61,465 nucleotides of DNA from contig JAGWGW010000005.1 of the NCBI GenBank assembly GCA_028867135.1, forward strand, positions 1 to 61,465, in the 5' to 3' direction. Below, in pieces: positions 43,466 to 51,871 of the stretch. Source of the DNA: Microcaldota archaeon (lineage in GTDB: Archaea > Micrarchaeota > Micrarchaeia > Micrarchaeales > CABMGC01). The notes below the pieces were generated by a model. It saw only the letters and a list, made by a program, of their open reading frames with translations, searched no databases and was not told where the DNA came from. The position numbers and the translations under genes were made by a program. Every line of letters begins with the position of its first letter. The first letter of the stretch is position 1.

Positions 43466-44230
43466 CTACCTCCTAAGGTTGAAGTATGCGTACGCCGCAA
43501 TGGCCGCCACTAGCACGATCATCGCAAGATAGAGCATCCATGAATACGCATTGTAGATGTCGCTGAAGTATGAGACAACTTCGCTCTGCAGCGACTGCGT
43601 TACTATGTACGAGAACTGGAACTTCGACAGGGGCTCGCCGGCGTACCACGAGAATACCGTCGCGTTGCTGTAGTTTCCCACGTAATTGGACAGGGGATAG
43701 TCAGGAGCCGGGTATATGGACACGATCTCTGCGCTCTTCGGTATCACCATTATCAGCCTCGTGTTCGGATATAGCGCCTGCCCCCCGGCGGTGTGCTCGA
43801 AGTTGAAGAGATTGTCATTGAAAGTGTAATCGAACTTCCTCGGCGCTATGTTCCTTATCGTAGTGACGTTGTGCACGTCATAGCTGAAGGTGATGACAGC
43901 TGTGCCTCCTCCGCCCTGCCCGAGGATTATCGGACCGGGAAGCAGCGTGAACCTGCTTATGCTAGAGTTGGGCCCTATGATGTGCTCGGTGAGCAGCGTT
44001 GTTCCAAGGACCTTCTGCCAGTCGTTGAGCGTGAGGTTGAATGCCTGCCTGTCCTGCACGTACTGGCTTACCGACGTGTTGCTGACATACACTCCCAGCT
44101 TCTCGACAACGTGCGCGCTAGTGCTCGTGTTCAGGACAACCGTCGTGTTCAGATAGGTGACGTTGAAGGATGCATGGAGGTTGAGCAGCATCGCGCAGAG
44201 CGCGAGGATTGAGACGTATGCCAGCTTCAT
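43466..44230 (-). CDS. Exported membrane-anchored protein of unknown function
   Basis: A 254-residue protein with a signal peptide (LAYVSILALCAMLLNLHA) and a C-terminal helix (SWMLYLAMIVLVAAIAAYAYF) followed by NLRR. The outward domain is beta-rich with many N-x-S/T sites (NVTYLNTTVV, LYVSNTS-like). It resembles archaeal extracellular domains with the same topology but I cannot name a family. Its TAG abuts the pheS GTG, so it heads the pheS-pheT transcript, an unexpected partner for a synthetase. The promoter is likely in the A/T-rich gap 44231-44349 shared with rpl30. Confidence 0.7.
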   Translation of the reverse strand: MKLAYVSILALCAMLLNLHASFNVTYLNTTVVLNTSTSAHVVEKLGVYVSNTSVSQYVQDRQAFNLTLNDWQKVLGTTLLTEHIIGPNSSISRFTLLPGPIILGQGGGGTAVITFSYDVHNVTTIRNIAPRKFDYTFNDNLFNFEHTAGGQALYPNTRLIMVIPKSAEIVSIYPAPDYPLSNYVGNYSNATVFSWYAGEPLSKFQFSYIVTQSLQSEVVSYFSDIYNAYSWMLYLAMIVLVAAIAAYAYFNLRR

Positions 44231-44349
44231 ATCATGTACCTTTATAAATCAGCAATTAGAGAATAGAGTTAACATAATTTAAATGTTTCTGAACCAATAT
44301 ATTTGGTAAATCGTAGAGATTAGCATAAGCAAAAGAAAGGCTGTTTTTG

Positions 44350-44775
44350 ATGAAAACTTCTCTTGAGAACAAGGTTATAGCAGTCATACGCGTCAGAGGT
44401 ACCATGGGCGTCAGGCGCAGCATAAGCGAGACGATGTCCAGGCTCAACCTGAGAAGGGTCAACAACATGGTGGTCCTCTATGGCACAAAGTCCAACATAG
44501 GGATGATAATGAAGTGCAAGGACTTCGTGACGTTCGGGGAGATAAACCAGGAGACGCTCGGCAAGCTTTTGGAGAAGAAGGAGATAAAGCACAGCAAGGA
44601 GGACATAGAGGGCATATCGAGCGGAAAGAAGGCGCTCAGGGATCTGAAGGCGATGCCGATCAGGATGCACCCCCCGAGGCACGGGTATGAAGGCATAAAG
44701 GAGAGCTACACCTCCGGAGGTGCGCTGGGATACCGCGGGGAGAAGATCAACGACCTCATAAAGAGGATGGCGTAG
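44350..44775 (+). CDS. rpl30: Ribosomal protein uL30 (L30)
   Basis: Large-subunit protein, 141 residues, archaeal/eukaryotic L7e type. VIAVIRVRGTMGVRRSISETMSRLNLRRVNN is the family opening; GMIMKCKDFVTFGEINQETL and the Lys-rich middle follow, with HPPRHGYEGIKESYTSGGALGYRGEKIN near the end. The ATG at 44350 is preceded by an in-frame TTG one codon earlier. It is followed by rpl15 after 8 nt, the end of the usual spc-type ribosomal operon; the remaining operon genes are not here. Confidence 0.95.
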   Translation: MKTSLENKVIAVIRVRGTMGVRRSISETMSRLNLRRVNNMVVLYGTKSNIGMIMKCKDFVTFGEINQETLGKLLEKKEIKHSKEDIEGISSGKKALRDLKAMPIRMHPPRHGYEGIKESYTSGGALGYRGEKINDLIKRMA

Positions 44776-44783
44776 GCTGTTTT

Positions 44784-45182
44784 ATGGTACTAAGGACTAA
44801 GAAAAGGTCAAGGAAGTTCCTGGGAAGCAGGAGATGGGGCTGGGGCAACATCAAGAACAGGAGAGGATCCGGCAGCAGGGGAGGAGTGGGAAGGGGGAAC
44901 AGGAAAGGCATGTTCACGCACAGGGTCGTATACGACAAGGTCGCGGTAAGGGATCCCGGCTTCAACGCATGGAGGATATTCAACCTCAAGGAGGCGGACC
45001 TCGACACGATAGAGAGGAAGGCGGCCAACTCCAAGGAAGGAAAGCCCACTGTAGAGCTCAGGGGGTACAAGATACTCAGCAACGGCTCCATATCAAAAGC
45101 CATAATAGTAAAGGCTAGCTCCTTCTCGAAGAGGGCCCAGGAGAAGATAGCCAAGGCAGGCGGAGAAGCGATAAAGCTGTAG
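44784..45182 (+). CDS. rpl15: Ribosomal protein uL15 (L15)
   Basis: Large-subunit protein, 132 residues. RTKKRSRKFLGSRRWGWGNIKNRRGSGSRGG is the Gly/Arg-rich N-terminal tail that threads into 23S rRNA; VELRGYKILSNGSI and IVKASSFSKRAQEKIAKAGG form the globular part. It starts 8 nt after rpl30. In most archaea secY follows; here a GT4 glycosyltransferase begins 7 nt later, so the operon has been rearranged. Confidence 0.94.
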   Translation: MVLRTKKRSRKFLGSRRWGWGNIKNRRGSGSRGGVGRGNRKGMFTHRVVYDKVAVRDPGFNAWRIFNLKEADLDTIERKAANSKEGKPTVELRGYKILSNGSISKAIIVKASSFSKRAQEKIAKAGGEAIKL

Positions 45183-45189
45183 TGTATCA

Positions 45190-46365
45190 ATGGAAAGCAT
45201 GAACATCGCGTTCTTTACCGATTCGTATCTGCCAGCGATGGACGGGGTCGTAACCTCAACGCTCACCTTCAGGAAGGAACTTGAGAGAAGAGGGCACAAC
45301 GTCTACATATTCGCGAGCTCTGAGAGAAGGTCCAAGAAGAAATACAGGAACAAGAAGACATTCCTTTATTCAGGGATAGAATTCAGGCCCTATCCCCAGT
45401 ACAACGTCGCGCTCTTCCCATACAGCTCCATATTCAAGATGAAGGACCTTGACATAGACGTCATCCACGCGCAGACCCCCTTTGTCATGGGCTTCGCTGC
45501 GATGATGAACGCGAGGATGTTCAGATACCCCCTTGCAGGCTCCTTCCACACGCTTCTCAACAACAAGCAGATAGTGCAGCACTACTATCCCAAGAACAAG
45601 AACCTGACAAGGATAACAAAAGGAGCGCTGCTGTCATACCTCAAGTTCTTCTACAGGAGGTGCAATTCCGTGATAACGCCGACATCGACAATAGAGCGCA
45701 TGCTCAACGGATACGGGATAAAGAACACGACAGTGGTATCGAACGGCATAGACACGGAGATATTCAACCCAAGGGTGAGCGGCGACCGGGTAAGGAACGA
45801 ACTCAGGATACGCGACAGCGAGAAGATGTTGCTGTACATGGGAAGGCTGTCCAGGGAAAAGAGGGTGGAGGTCATGCTCAAGGCGGCCAAGGTGCTGATC
45901 GACAAGGGCGACAGCATAAGGTTCGTCATAGGCGGAACGGGCCCTGCGGAGCACTATTACAAGGATATGGCAAACAAGCTGGGCCTGGGCAAGCACGTGA
46001 AGTTCCTGGGGTTTGTAGACCAGAAGGAGCTGCCAAGCGTGTATGCCGCGTCCGATGCGCTCTGCATGCCCTCGACGTTCGAGACGCAGGGAATAGTCTG
46101 CCTCGAGGCCATGGCGATAGGGAAGCCTGTCATAGGGGCCGACTACATGGCGATGAGGGAGCTGATAAAGAACGGGAAGAACGGCGAAAAGTTCCGGCCC
46201 GGAGATTATACCCAATGTGCAAGGAAAATAGAAAAGGTTTTAAATAATACTAAATATTATAGGAACAGTACGATAGAATCTTCAAAGGAATTCTCCGCTG
46301 CAAAGGTTGCGGACAAGCTTATCGATGTTTATAATCTACTTTTGTCAGGGAAGGCGATTTACTGA
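45190..46365 (+). CDS. GT4-family glycosyltransferase
   Basis: A 391-residue GT-B fold enzyme like lipid glycosyltransferases (PimA or diacylglycerol glucosyltransferase type). MNIAFFTDSYLPAMDGVVTS is the N-terminal Gly-rich loop, VVSNGIDTEIFNP the interdomain hinge, and PSTFETQGIVCLEAMAIGKPV the E-x7-E motif that binds the nucleotide sugar. No membrane span is present; a basic segment (SSERRSKKKYRNKK) could bind anionic lipid heads. It is in one run with rpl15 (7-nt gap) and the two genes downstream. Confidence 0.9.
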   Translation: MESMNIAFFTDSYLPAMDGVVTSTLTFRKELERRGHNVYIFASSERRSKKKYRNKKTFLYSGIEFRPYPQYNVALFPYSSIFKMKDLDIDVIHAQTPFVMGFAAMMNARMFRYPLAGSFHTLLNNKQIVQHYYPKNKNLTRITKGALLSYLKFFYRRCNSVITPTSTIERMLNGYGIKNTTVVSNGIDTEIFNPRVSGDRVRNELRIRDSEKMLLYMGRLSREKRVEVMLKAAKVLIDKGDSIRFVIGGTGPAEHYYKDMANKLGLGKHVKFLGFVDQKELPSVYAASDALCMPSTFETQGIVCLEAMAIGKPVIGADYMAMRELIKNGKNGEKFRPGDYTQCARKIEKVLNNTKYYRNSTIESSKEFSAAKVADKLIDVYNLLLSGKAIY

Positions 46366-46379
46366 GCGAAACGGAAGGA

Positions 46380-47060
46380 ATGCAAAAAGCGGAAACTGAA
46401 AAAAGGCCAGCAGAGCCGAAGCTGCCTGCGGCCAAGGCAGCTCCGCGCGATGCGGCCAAGCCACAGGAGAGCCCCAAGACCGATGCGATATCGCAGGTCA
46501 ACGCGCAGATAGATGAAGAGAGGAAGAAGAGGGGGGAGATACTGGGCAACATAAGGCCTTCAAGGAACAAGCTCGCGTACAAGATAAACGAGAAGGCCGC
46601 GATATCCAGGCTCTCTGTTATAAGCAAGAAGAGCACCAAGGACATAGGATTCCTCAGGAGGAGGAAGGAGCAGATAGAATTCAGGATAGCGACAGAGGCC
46701 TTCACCCTTGATGCGGAGAAGGACCTAATAAGGAAAAAGGGCGAGATAGAGAAGGAACTGGAGGAGTCGATAAAGAGCTACAGGCTCAGGAGGAAGCTCG
46801 AGTTCATAGACAAGGACATAGAGGAGCTGACGAAGAGGATAGACGCTTATGAGCAGCAGCTCAAGGATTCGGAGAAAAGGCTAGACGTATACTACGACCA
46901 CCTGAGGAAGCTGCTCGGAGACAAAAGAAGGGAAAGGCAGAGGGGGGAGAGGCAGCAGCAGCCGAGGAAGGAGCAGAAGACTGTCGAGATAAGCCTTGCA
47001 GACATAGCGGTAATAAAGGACAAGAAGAATAACAAGGAGGACACCGAGATAGGAGATTGA
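46380..47060 (+). CDS. Coiled-coil protein, function unknown
   Basis: A 226-residue highly charged protein. A Pro/Ala-rich N-terminus of about 40 residues is followed by almost continuous coiled coil (KKRGEILGNIRPSRNKLAYKI, then Glu/Lys/Arg heptads to about 190) and a basic tail. The layout recalls archaeal COG1340-like coiled-coil proteins but it is shorter. ATG 46380 has GGAAGG too close to it; a CTG at 46362 overlapping the upstream TGA is an alternative. It lies one nt before the beta-CASP gene, so the two are probably expressed and perhaps act together. Confidence 0.7.
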   Translation: MQKAETEKRPAEPKLPAAKAAPRDAAKPQESPKTDAISQVNAQIDEERKKRGEILGNIRPSRNKLAYKINEKAAISRLSVISKKSTKDIGFLRRRKEQIEFRIATEAFTLDAEKDLIRKKGEIEKELEESIKSYRLRRKLEFIDKDIEELTKRIDAYEQQLKDSEKRLDVYYDHLRKLLGDKRRERQRGERQQQPRKEQKTVEISLADIAVIKDKKNNKEDTEIGD

Positions 47061-47061
47061 A

Positions 47062-48372
47062 GTGAAACTTACGTTTTACGGTGCAGCTGGGGAGGTCGGG
47101 AGAAGCTGCATAATGATAGAAAGCGACGATACCAGGATACTGCTCGATTCGGGCGTAAAGCTGGGCGAGCATGACGAGTATCCGCTGATAGACGACAAGG
47201 AGCTGCAGGGCATCGACGGCGTAATCCTCAGCCATGCGCACCTCGACCATTCAGGATACCTGCCTCACATATACTCCGCGGGGTACATGGGCCACGTGTA
47301 CGCCACCAAGCCGACCTTCGAGCTGTCGACAGTCCTAATCAGCGACTACATGAGGATATCCAATCCCAGCAACGTTACAAAGGACGGGCTGGCGAAGCTG
47401 CAGAGGCACTTCAAGCAGGTGGAGTACTACGAGGACTTCAAGATAAAGAACCTCAACATAAGGCTGATCCCGGCAGGACACATACTCGGAAGCGCGATGA
47501 TCGAGGTATGGGACAGCAGGAACAGGCTGCTGTACACTGGAGACGTCAACTTCAGGACAACAAAGCTGCTCGACGCTGCGCCGAGCGGCCACATAAAAGT
47601 GGATACACTGATCACAGAATCTACATACGCAGGCGACAAGGAGGAGTTCCAGTCCGAAAAGAAAATCCTCGACGACATGGTAAAGTCAATAAACGAGACG
47701 ATTACAAGAGGTGGCAAGACGGTTGTACCCAGCTTCGCGGTCGGCAGGGCGCAGGAGGTGCTGCTGATGCTCGACGACTATATGAAGTCAGGAAGGCTGC
47801 AGAAGGTCACGATATACATGGACGGCATGATAAACAAGGCCATGAGGATCCACAGGCACAACGTCGTCTTCTGCAGGGACGAATTGCAGAAACGCATACT
47901 GCTGAACGAGGACGACCCGTTCAAGTCGGTGAACTTCAAGGACGTCAGGACGAAGCAGGAGAGGTCAAGGATAATGTCGAGCGACGAGTCGAGCATAATA
48001 GTCACCACGAGCGGCATGCTGACCGGAGGCCCTATCCTCAGGTACCTTGAAAGGATGGCAGCCGACAGCAAGAACAGGATGGTGATGGTAGGCTACCAGG
48101 CGGAAGGAACAACCGGAAGGGCGATATTCGACGGCGCAAAGGAGATAATGATAAAGGACAAGAAGGTGCAGATACGCATGGACGTATCGATGTATCATCT
48201 CTCTGCCCATGCTGACAGGGTGCAGCTCATGCACTTCATCGGCTCCATGAAGGACCTCAAGAACATATTCATAGTGCACGGGGAGAAGGAGAAGGCCGCG
48301 CAGTTCCACGCTGCGCTGAAGGGCAAGTACAATGCGCATCTGCCCTCGCTGAAGGGCACGTACGAGATATAG
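47062..48372 (+). CDS. Beta-CASP metallo-beta-lactamase ribonuclease (aCPSF2/Ysh1-like)
   Basis: A zinc-dependent RNA nuclease of 436 residues. Metallo-beta-lactamase motif 2 is LSHAHLDHSGYLP, motif 3 PAGHILGSAMI, motif 4 YTGDVNF; the beta-CASP part has TLITESTYAG (motif A Asp/Glu), SFAVGRAQEVLLML, VTTSGMLTGGP and a closing SAHADRVQL and VHGEKEKA (motifs B and C). No KH domains are present, so it belongs to the shorter archaeal aCPSF2 group, implicated in RNA end processing. GTG 47062 is the start, 1 nt after the coiled-coil gene. Confidence 0.93.
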   Translation: MKLTFYGAAGEVGRSCIMIESDDTRILLDSGVKLGEHDEYPLIDDKELQGIDGVILSHAHLDHSGYLPHIYSAGYMGHVYATKPTFELSTVLISDYMRISNPSNVTKDGLAKLQRHFKQVEYYEDFKIKNLNIRLIPAGHILGSAMIEVWDSRNRLLYTGDVNFRTTKLLDAAPSGHIKVDTLITESTYAGDKEEFQSEKKILDDMVKSINETITRGGKTVVPSFAVGRAQEVLLMLDDYMKSGRLQKVTIYMDGMINKAMRIHRHNVVFCRDELQKRILLNEDDPFKSVNFKDVRTKQERSRIMSSDESSIIVTTSGMLTGGPILRYLERMAADSKNRMVMVGYQAEGTTGRAIFDGAKEIMIKDKKVQIRMDVSMYHLSAHADRVQLMHFIGSMKDLKNIFIVHGEKEKAAQFHAALKGKYNAHLPSLKGTYEI

Positions 48373-48681
48373 CTATCTCTCGACCACGAATTCCCGGTAA
48401 TCCTTGAGGCCCTTTGGGAATTCCCTGTCATGCTCCGTGTACCTTTCCACATGATGCACCGACGGCCCGTTTCCCATGCTCACGTTTATCTCCTTCTCGA
48501 ATCTTCCTATGCTCTCTTCGCTACCCTCGGCAAGGACGTGTACGCTCCCGTCCTCCATGTTCCTGACCATGCCCACGATCCCGTATTTCTGCGCGGCTCT
48601 TTTCACGTGGTGCCTGTAACCGACTCCCTGCACGAATCCGTGCACTATTAGGAATATTTTCATAAAATCACTCTGGGTCAT
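48373..48681 (-). CDS. acyP: Acylphosphatase
   Basis: Small enzyme hydrolysing carboxyl-phosphate bonds. FLIVHGFVQGVGYRHHVKRAA holds the phosphate cradle and the catalytic Arg (GVGYR); MVRNMEDGSVHVLAEG holds the catalytic Asn. Its ATG at 48681 overlaps the stop of the upstream gene (ATGA), which supports this start over M7 (48663), though the conserved domain begins at M7. It is convergent with the beta-CASP gene, with the stops adjacent. Confidence 0.93.
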   Translation of the reverse strand: MTQSDFMKIFLIVHGFVQGVGYRHHVKRAAQKYGIVGMVRNMEDGSVHVLAEGSEESIGRFEKEINVSMGNGPSVHHVERYTEHDREFPKGLKDYREFVVER

Positions 48682-49424
48682 AGGGACTTGTACTTTTTCA
48701 GCAAGAACGCGTTCTCGCTATCCGGTTTCATGCCTCTCAATATCCTATCCTTTATCTCCCTCCTGGCCATCGATTTCGAGCATATGAGTATGTAATTGCC
48801 GAAGAGTATGTGCCCTATCCTTGAGACCTTGAACAGCCTCGACAACCTGCGCATGTAGACATACATCCAGAAGTAGTCCATGGCGTAGTTTATGGCAAGT
48901 ATGCCATCCTTCTCCAGGGAATTGTAGGCCATGCCAATGAATTCATCCTGGAGGAAGTCCTCGGGAATATTCCCGTCTATGTAGGCATCAAGCATTATTA
49001 TGTCGTACTTGCCCCTGCGACTCTTGAGATGCGATATCCCATCCCCCACTAGCAGGTCGAAGTCCATACCATCCTTGGGCAAGAACTTCCTGCAGATCTC
49101 TATCATGTCCCTATTAGGTTCCACAACATCCATCGAGACCTTGCTCCCGTACACCCTCTTGAGATTGTAAGGTATCGTGCCTCCACCAAGCCCTATCACC
49201 AAAATCCTCGGCTTTTCGTAGAGCAGGGGCAGGGGCAGGAAGTAGTCATGATAAGAATGGGTATAAGGATGCTCGCTGTCTAGCATCGAATATACAATGC
49301 CGTTGTATTTCAGATAGGACATGCTGCCCTTCCTGGTTATCGTTATCGTGTATTCGTCCTTCCTCCTCCTGTATTCCTCCTTCTCGGGAACGAAAAGGCC
49401 CTGCCCGGAATCGAAGATGCCCAT
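48678..49424 (-). CDS. Spermidine synthase-like methyltransferase-fold protein
   Basis: A 248-residue protein with the polyamine aminopropyltransferase fold. ILVIGLGGGTIPYNLKRVY is the nucleotide-binding Gly loop, DVVEPNRDMIEICRKFL the acidic strand end, and MLDAYIDGNIPEDFL the usual D-A/S-x-x-P catalytic region, here DAYIDGNIP, lacking the standard polyamine-binding DSSDP. Real aminopropyltransferase activity is thus doubtful. I set the start at ATG 49424 because a minus-strand TATA (AAATATAATA, plus 49445-49454) is 26-27 nt upstream; an ATG at 49523 would run inside the neighbouring pilin-like gene. It is coupled to the acylphosphatase gene. Confidence 0.82.
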   Translation of the reverse strand: MGIFDSGQGLFVPEKEEYRRRKDEYTITITRKGSMSYLKYNGIVYSMLDSEHPYTHSYHDYFLPLPLLYEKPRILVIGLGGGTIPYNLKRVYGSKVSMDVVEPNRDMIEICRKFLPKDGMDFDLLVGDGISHLKSRRGKYDIIMLDAYIDGNIPEDFLQDEFIGMAYNSLEKDGILAINYAMDYFWMYVYMRRLSRLFKVSRIGHILFGNYILICSKSMARREIKDRILRGMKPDSENAFLLKKYKSL

Positions 49425-49444
49425 GATCTGAGATGCCTTTTCAG

Positions 49445-49454
49445 TATTATATTT
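49445..49454 (-). promoter_or_regulatory. TATA box of the spermidine-synthase-like gene
   Basis: AAATATAATA read on the minus strand is centred about 26 nt from ATG 49424. It shows a separate promoter between the pilin-like gene and this gene. Confidence 0.55.
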
Positions 49455-49477
49455 GTTATCAATCAGAGCGGAGAAAA

Positions 49478-50356
49478 TCAGCTGGTAGGCTGCGTGTATC
49501 CTGACTGCCAGTTCGCGTTCCAAACCATATTTGTGGCATTGCCCTGATTATTGTTTCCTGAATAGTCGTTCGCATTGCCGTTGAGTGGCCACCACGCGAC
49601 AAGATACTGCACAGCAATGGGCGCGCCCCCTATGCCTTCTTTGTAAATAGCCTTTATCGTTGTGTTATCAAGTGATGCATTGTATACCTGAATGTTTGCA
49701 ATATAACCTATAGCGTACTGGCCTTGCCCATTCATTATCTTGCCTACATCCGAAGGATCGGATCCTGGCAAGGCTGTATTAAGCGCAGATCCTAGGCTAT
49801 GTGTTTGCGTATTTCCATTTACATAAGCAGTGACAGTATTTCCTGTTGGGTTGTATGCAACGGCTACGAAATTCCAGGAGTTTAGGTTGAGACTCATGCC
49901 GGTGTCCCAGTCTGTTCCGTACACTTGGAAATAAAGACTACTACCCGCCGAGGTGATGAGCAATCCAACCATTTCCTGACTGGCATACGTGCCATAAGTG
50001 TAGAAAGCGCCGTTGTTCGCAGATTTTGGATAGACCCACATAGAAATGGATCTTTGATTGTTTCCCAAAGGCAACCCTACAGTCCCTGTCTTAATGTAGC
50101 TCGTGCCGCCGAACTGGCCTACGTACTTCGGAATAAGGTTATTGCATTGCCCAGCAAGGCTCGTCTGCGTGGCTGTTCTCACAACTTGGCATGAGCCTGG
50201 TGTTGCAGTTGGTTTCAGATTTCCCAGATTGAATATACCAATGGAATAAAGAGAAACCATCACAATCGCGATCGCGAGAATAGCCCATCCATAGGTCATC
50301 AGGTACTCCATCGCCGACTGCGACTTGATTCTTGCACCGAGCCCTTCCATGTCCAT
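49478..50356 (-). CDS. Type IV pilin-like protein with LamG (concanavalin) domain
   Basis: A 292-residue surface protein. The N-terminus RIKSQSAMEYLMTYGWAIL is a class III (type IV pilin-like) signal: basic residues, a cleavage zone before Q/S, Glu at +5, then a hydrophobic assembly helix. Residues about 70-290 form a LamG/jelly-roll domain (GNNQRSISMWVYPKSANNGAF, NSWNFVAVAYNPTGNTVTAYVNG, GYIANIQVYNASL, WWPLNGNANDYSG). Family members are probably displayed at the cell surface and may bind glycans. No prepilin peptidase or pilus ATPase is in this window. It is more A/T-rich than its neighbours and divergent from the MFS gene. Confidence 0.87.
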   Translation of the reverse strand: MDMEGLGARIKSQSAMEYLMTYGWAILAIAIVMVSLYSIGIFNLGNLKPTATPGSCQVVRTATQTSLAGQCNNLIPKYVGQFGGTSYIKTGTVGLPLGNNQRSISMWVYPKSANNGAFYTYGTYASQEMVGLLITSAGSSLYFQVYGTDWDTGMSLNLNSWNFVAVAYNPTGNTVTAYVNGNTQTHSLGSALNTALPGSDPSDVGKIMNGQGQYAIGYIANIQVYNASLDNTTIKAIYKEGIGGAPIAVQYLVAWWPLNGNANDYSGNNNQGNATNMVWNANWQSGYTQPTS

Positions 50357-50397
50357 GACATTTTTAATTGCTTTGTAATACTTTATAATGTGATATA

Positions 50398-51558
50398 TTG
50401 CCTCTAAACGGGAGAATCAACAAGGCAACGCTTGTAATAATCCTCATAGGCATGGTCAGCCTGTTTGCCGATTTCACCTACGAGGGATCAAGGAGCATAA
50501 TACCGCAGTTCTTCACCACCACTCTCGGAGGATCGGTCTTCCTGCTGGGGGTCGTGCTCGGCCTCGGGGAGTTCGTAGGCTACGTATTCAGGCTGGTCAG
50601 CGGCAAGCTTGCAGATGTCACGCACAGGTACTGGCAGATCACGTTCATAGGATACGCGATCAACCTCTTCGCAGTGCCGTTGCTTGCACTCTCGGGCAAT
50701 TTCATAATCGCAGCGTTCCTCATCTTCGCAGAACGGCTCGGCAAGGCGACCAGGGCCCCTTCAAAGGACTTCATAATATCCGCGGTCTCGGCACGCAAGA
50801 ATATGGGAAGATCGTTCGCGATAAACCAGGCTCTGGACCAAACAGGCGCAGTGGTAGGCCCGATCGCAATGTCGCTCATCATCCTTTATGGCGGAGGTTA
50901 CAGGGAGGGGTTTGCGTTCCTCGCAATACCTGCAGTTCTTGCGATGCTCTTCCTCGCGACTGCTTACATGCGACACAAGGACGTCGGCGCATTGAAGAAG
51001 AGGGAGCCCAAGAACGGGATGATGTCCTCAAGAAAATTCATGATATACTCGATAGCAGTTGCGGTGAGCGCCGCAGGGCTCTACCAGACCCCGTTCGTGC
51101 TCTACGGCGCGCAGGGCAGCATCAGCGCCTACCTCATCCCTATAATCTTCATGGTCGCGATGATTGGAGAGGGCTTGTTCGGCTTCCTCTTCGGCATGCT
51201 CTATGACAGGATAGGCAGGGTCCTGGTATACGCCGGACTTGCGTTCACCGGGATAATACCGTTCATACTTCTAAGCCACAGTCCGCTCTCATTCTATATC
51301 GCAGCATTGGTGATAGGGGCAGCGATAGGAGTGCAGGATACGGTCATGAGGGCCGTGGTTGGAACCATGATACCAAAGGAGAGAAGGGGCTTCTCCTACG
51401 GCATATTCAACAGCTTTTACGGCTTCGGCATAATGGCATCGAGCATAATCGTGGGATATCTCTACCATTCTCTCGGCATCATAATGTGGTACGCTGTAGC
51501 GGCGCAGATAATCGCCTTCGTACTGATGATGGTTTCTTTCAGGGAATCTCATCCTTAA
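50398..51558 (+). CDS. MFS transporter
   Basis: A 386-residue major facilitator with about 11-12 hydrophobic segments. GVVLGLGEFVGYVFRLVSGKLAD is the loop 2-3 signature region (G-x-x-x-D-R/K type, here SGKLAD), and the second half has LFGMLYDRIGRVLVYAG at the equivalent site. The opening DFTYEGSRSIIPQFF resembles a group of archaeal and bacterial MFS proteins of unknown substrate. TTG 50398 is the first start, with TATA-like elements at 50373-50389; ATG 50452 would cut into TM1, so TTG is preferred. Confidence 0.9.
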   Translation: MPLNGRINKATLVIILIGMVSLFADFTYEGSRSIIPQFFTTTLGGSVFLLGVVLGLGEFVGYVFRLVSGKLADVTHRYWQITFIGYAINLFAVPLLALSGNFIIAAFLIFAERLGKATRAPSKDFIISAVSARKNMGRSFAINQALDQTGAVVGPIAMSLIILYGGGYREGFAFLAIPAVLAMLFLATAYMRHKDVGALKKREPKNGMMSSRKFMIYSIAVAVSAAGLYQTPFVLYGAQGSISAYLIPIIFMVAMIGEGLFGFLFGMLYDRIGRVLVYAGLAFTGIIPFILLSHSPLSFYIAALVIGAAIGVQDTVMRAVVGTMIPKERRGFSYGIFNSFYGFGIMASSIIVGYLYHSLGIIMWYAVAAQIIAFVLMMVSFRESHP

Positions 51559-51572
51559 TTTAATATGAATAT

Positions 51573-51608
51573 TATACTATAGTATATGAACATATACTTT
51601 TATATAAG
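51573..51608 (+). promoter_or_regulatory. Promoter and palindromic operator candidate of the DUF4258-DUF2283 pair
   Basis: A perfect 14-bp palindrome TATACTATAGTATA (51573-51586) stands 12 nt before the TATA box TTTATATAAG (51599-51608), which is centred 26 nt before ATG 51629. The spacing puts the palindrome next to the TFB/TBP site, where a repressor could block transcription. Confidence 0.5.
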
Positions 51609-51628
51609 TCAATGTCTAAATCTACCAT

Positions 51629-51871
51629 ATGGACTTCCAATATGCCACGCATGCAGAGGAGAAAATATCAGAGAGGCATATTGATAGGCATCTAATAGAA
51701 GAAACTGTCTTAAGCCCGGATAAAATACTAACCTCATCATCCGGTAGGAAAATTGCCCAAAAGATTATAGCGCATAAGTTGCTCAGGGTTGTTTACGAAG
51801 AGAAAGAAGGAGTTTATATAGTCATAACGGCATATTATACTAAAACTGAAAGATATCGGCGATGGCAATGA
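51629..51871 (+). CDS. DUF4258-like protein (candidate toxin)
   Basis: An 80-residue basic protein resembling DUF4258: TPHAEEKISERHI-like opening (here YATHAEEKISERHID), then DKILTSSSGRKIAQKII and VVYEEKEGVYIVITAYYTKTERY, a short beta-strand arrangement like RelE/ParE-type toxins. It is directly coupled to a DUF2283 gene (ATGA overlap); these two families are often adjacent in archaea and bacteria and are suspected toxin-antitoxin pairs. Toxicity is inference only. The mRNA is probably leaderless. Confidence 0.75.
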   Translation: MDFQYATHAEEKISERHIDRHLIEETVLSPDKILTSSSGRKIAQKIIAHKLLRVVYEEKEGVYIVITAYYTKTERYRRWQ

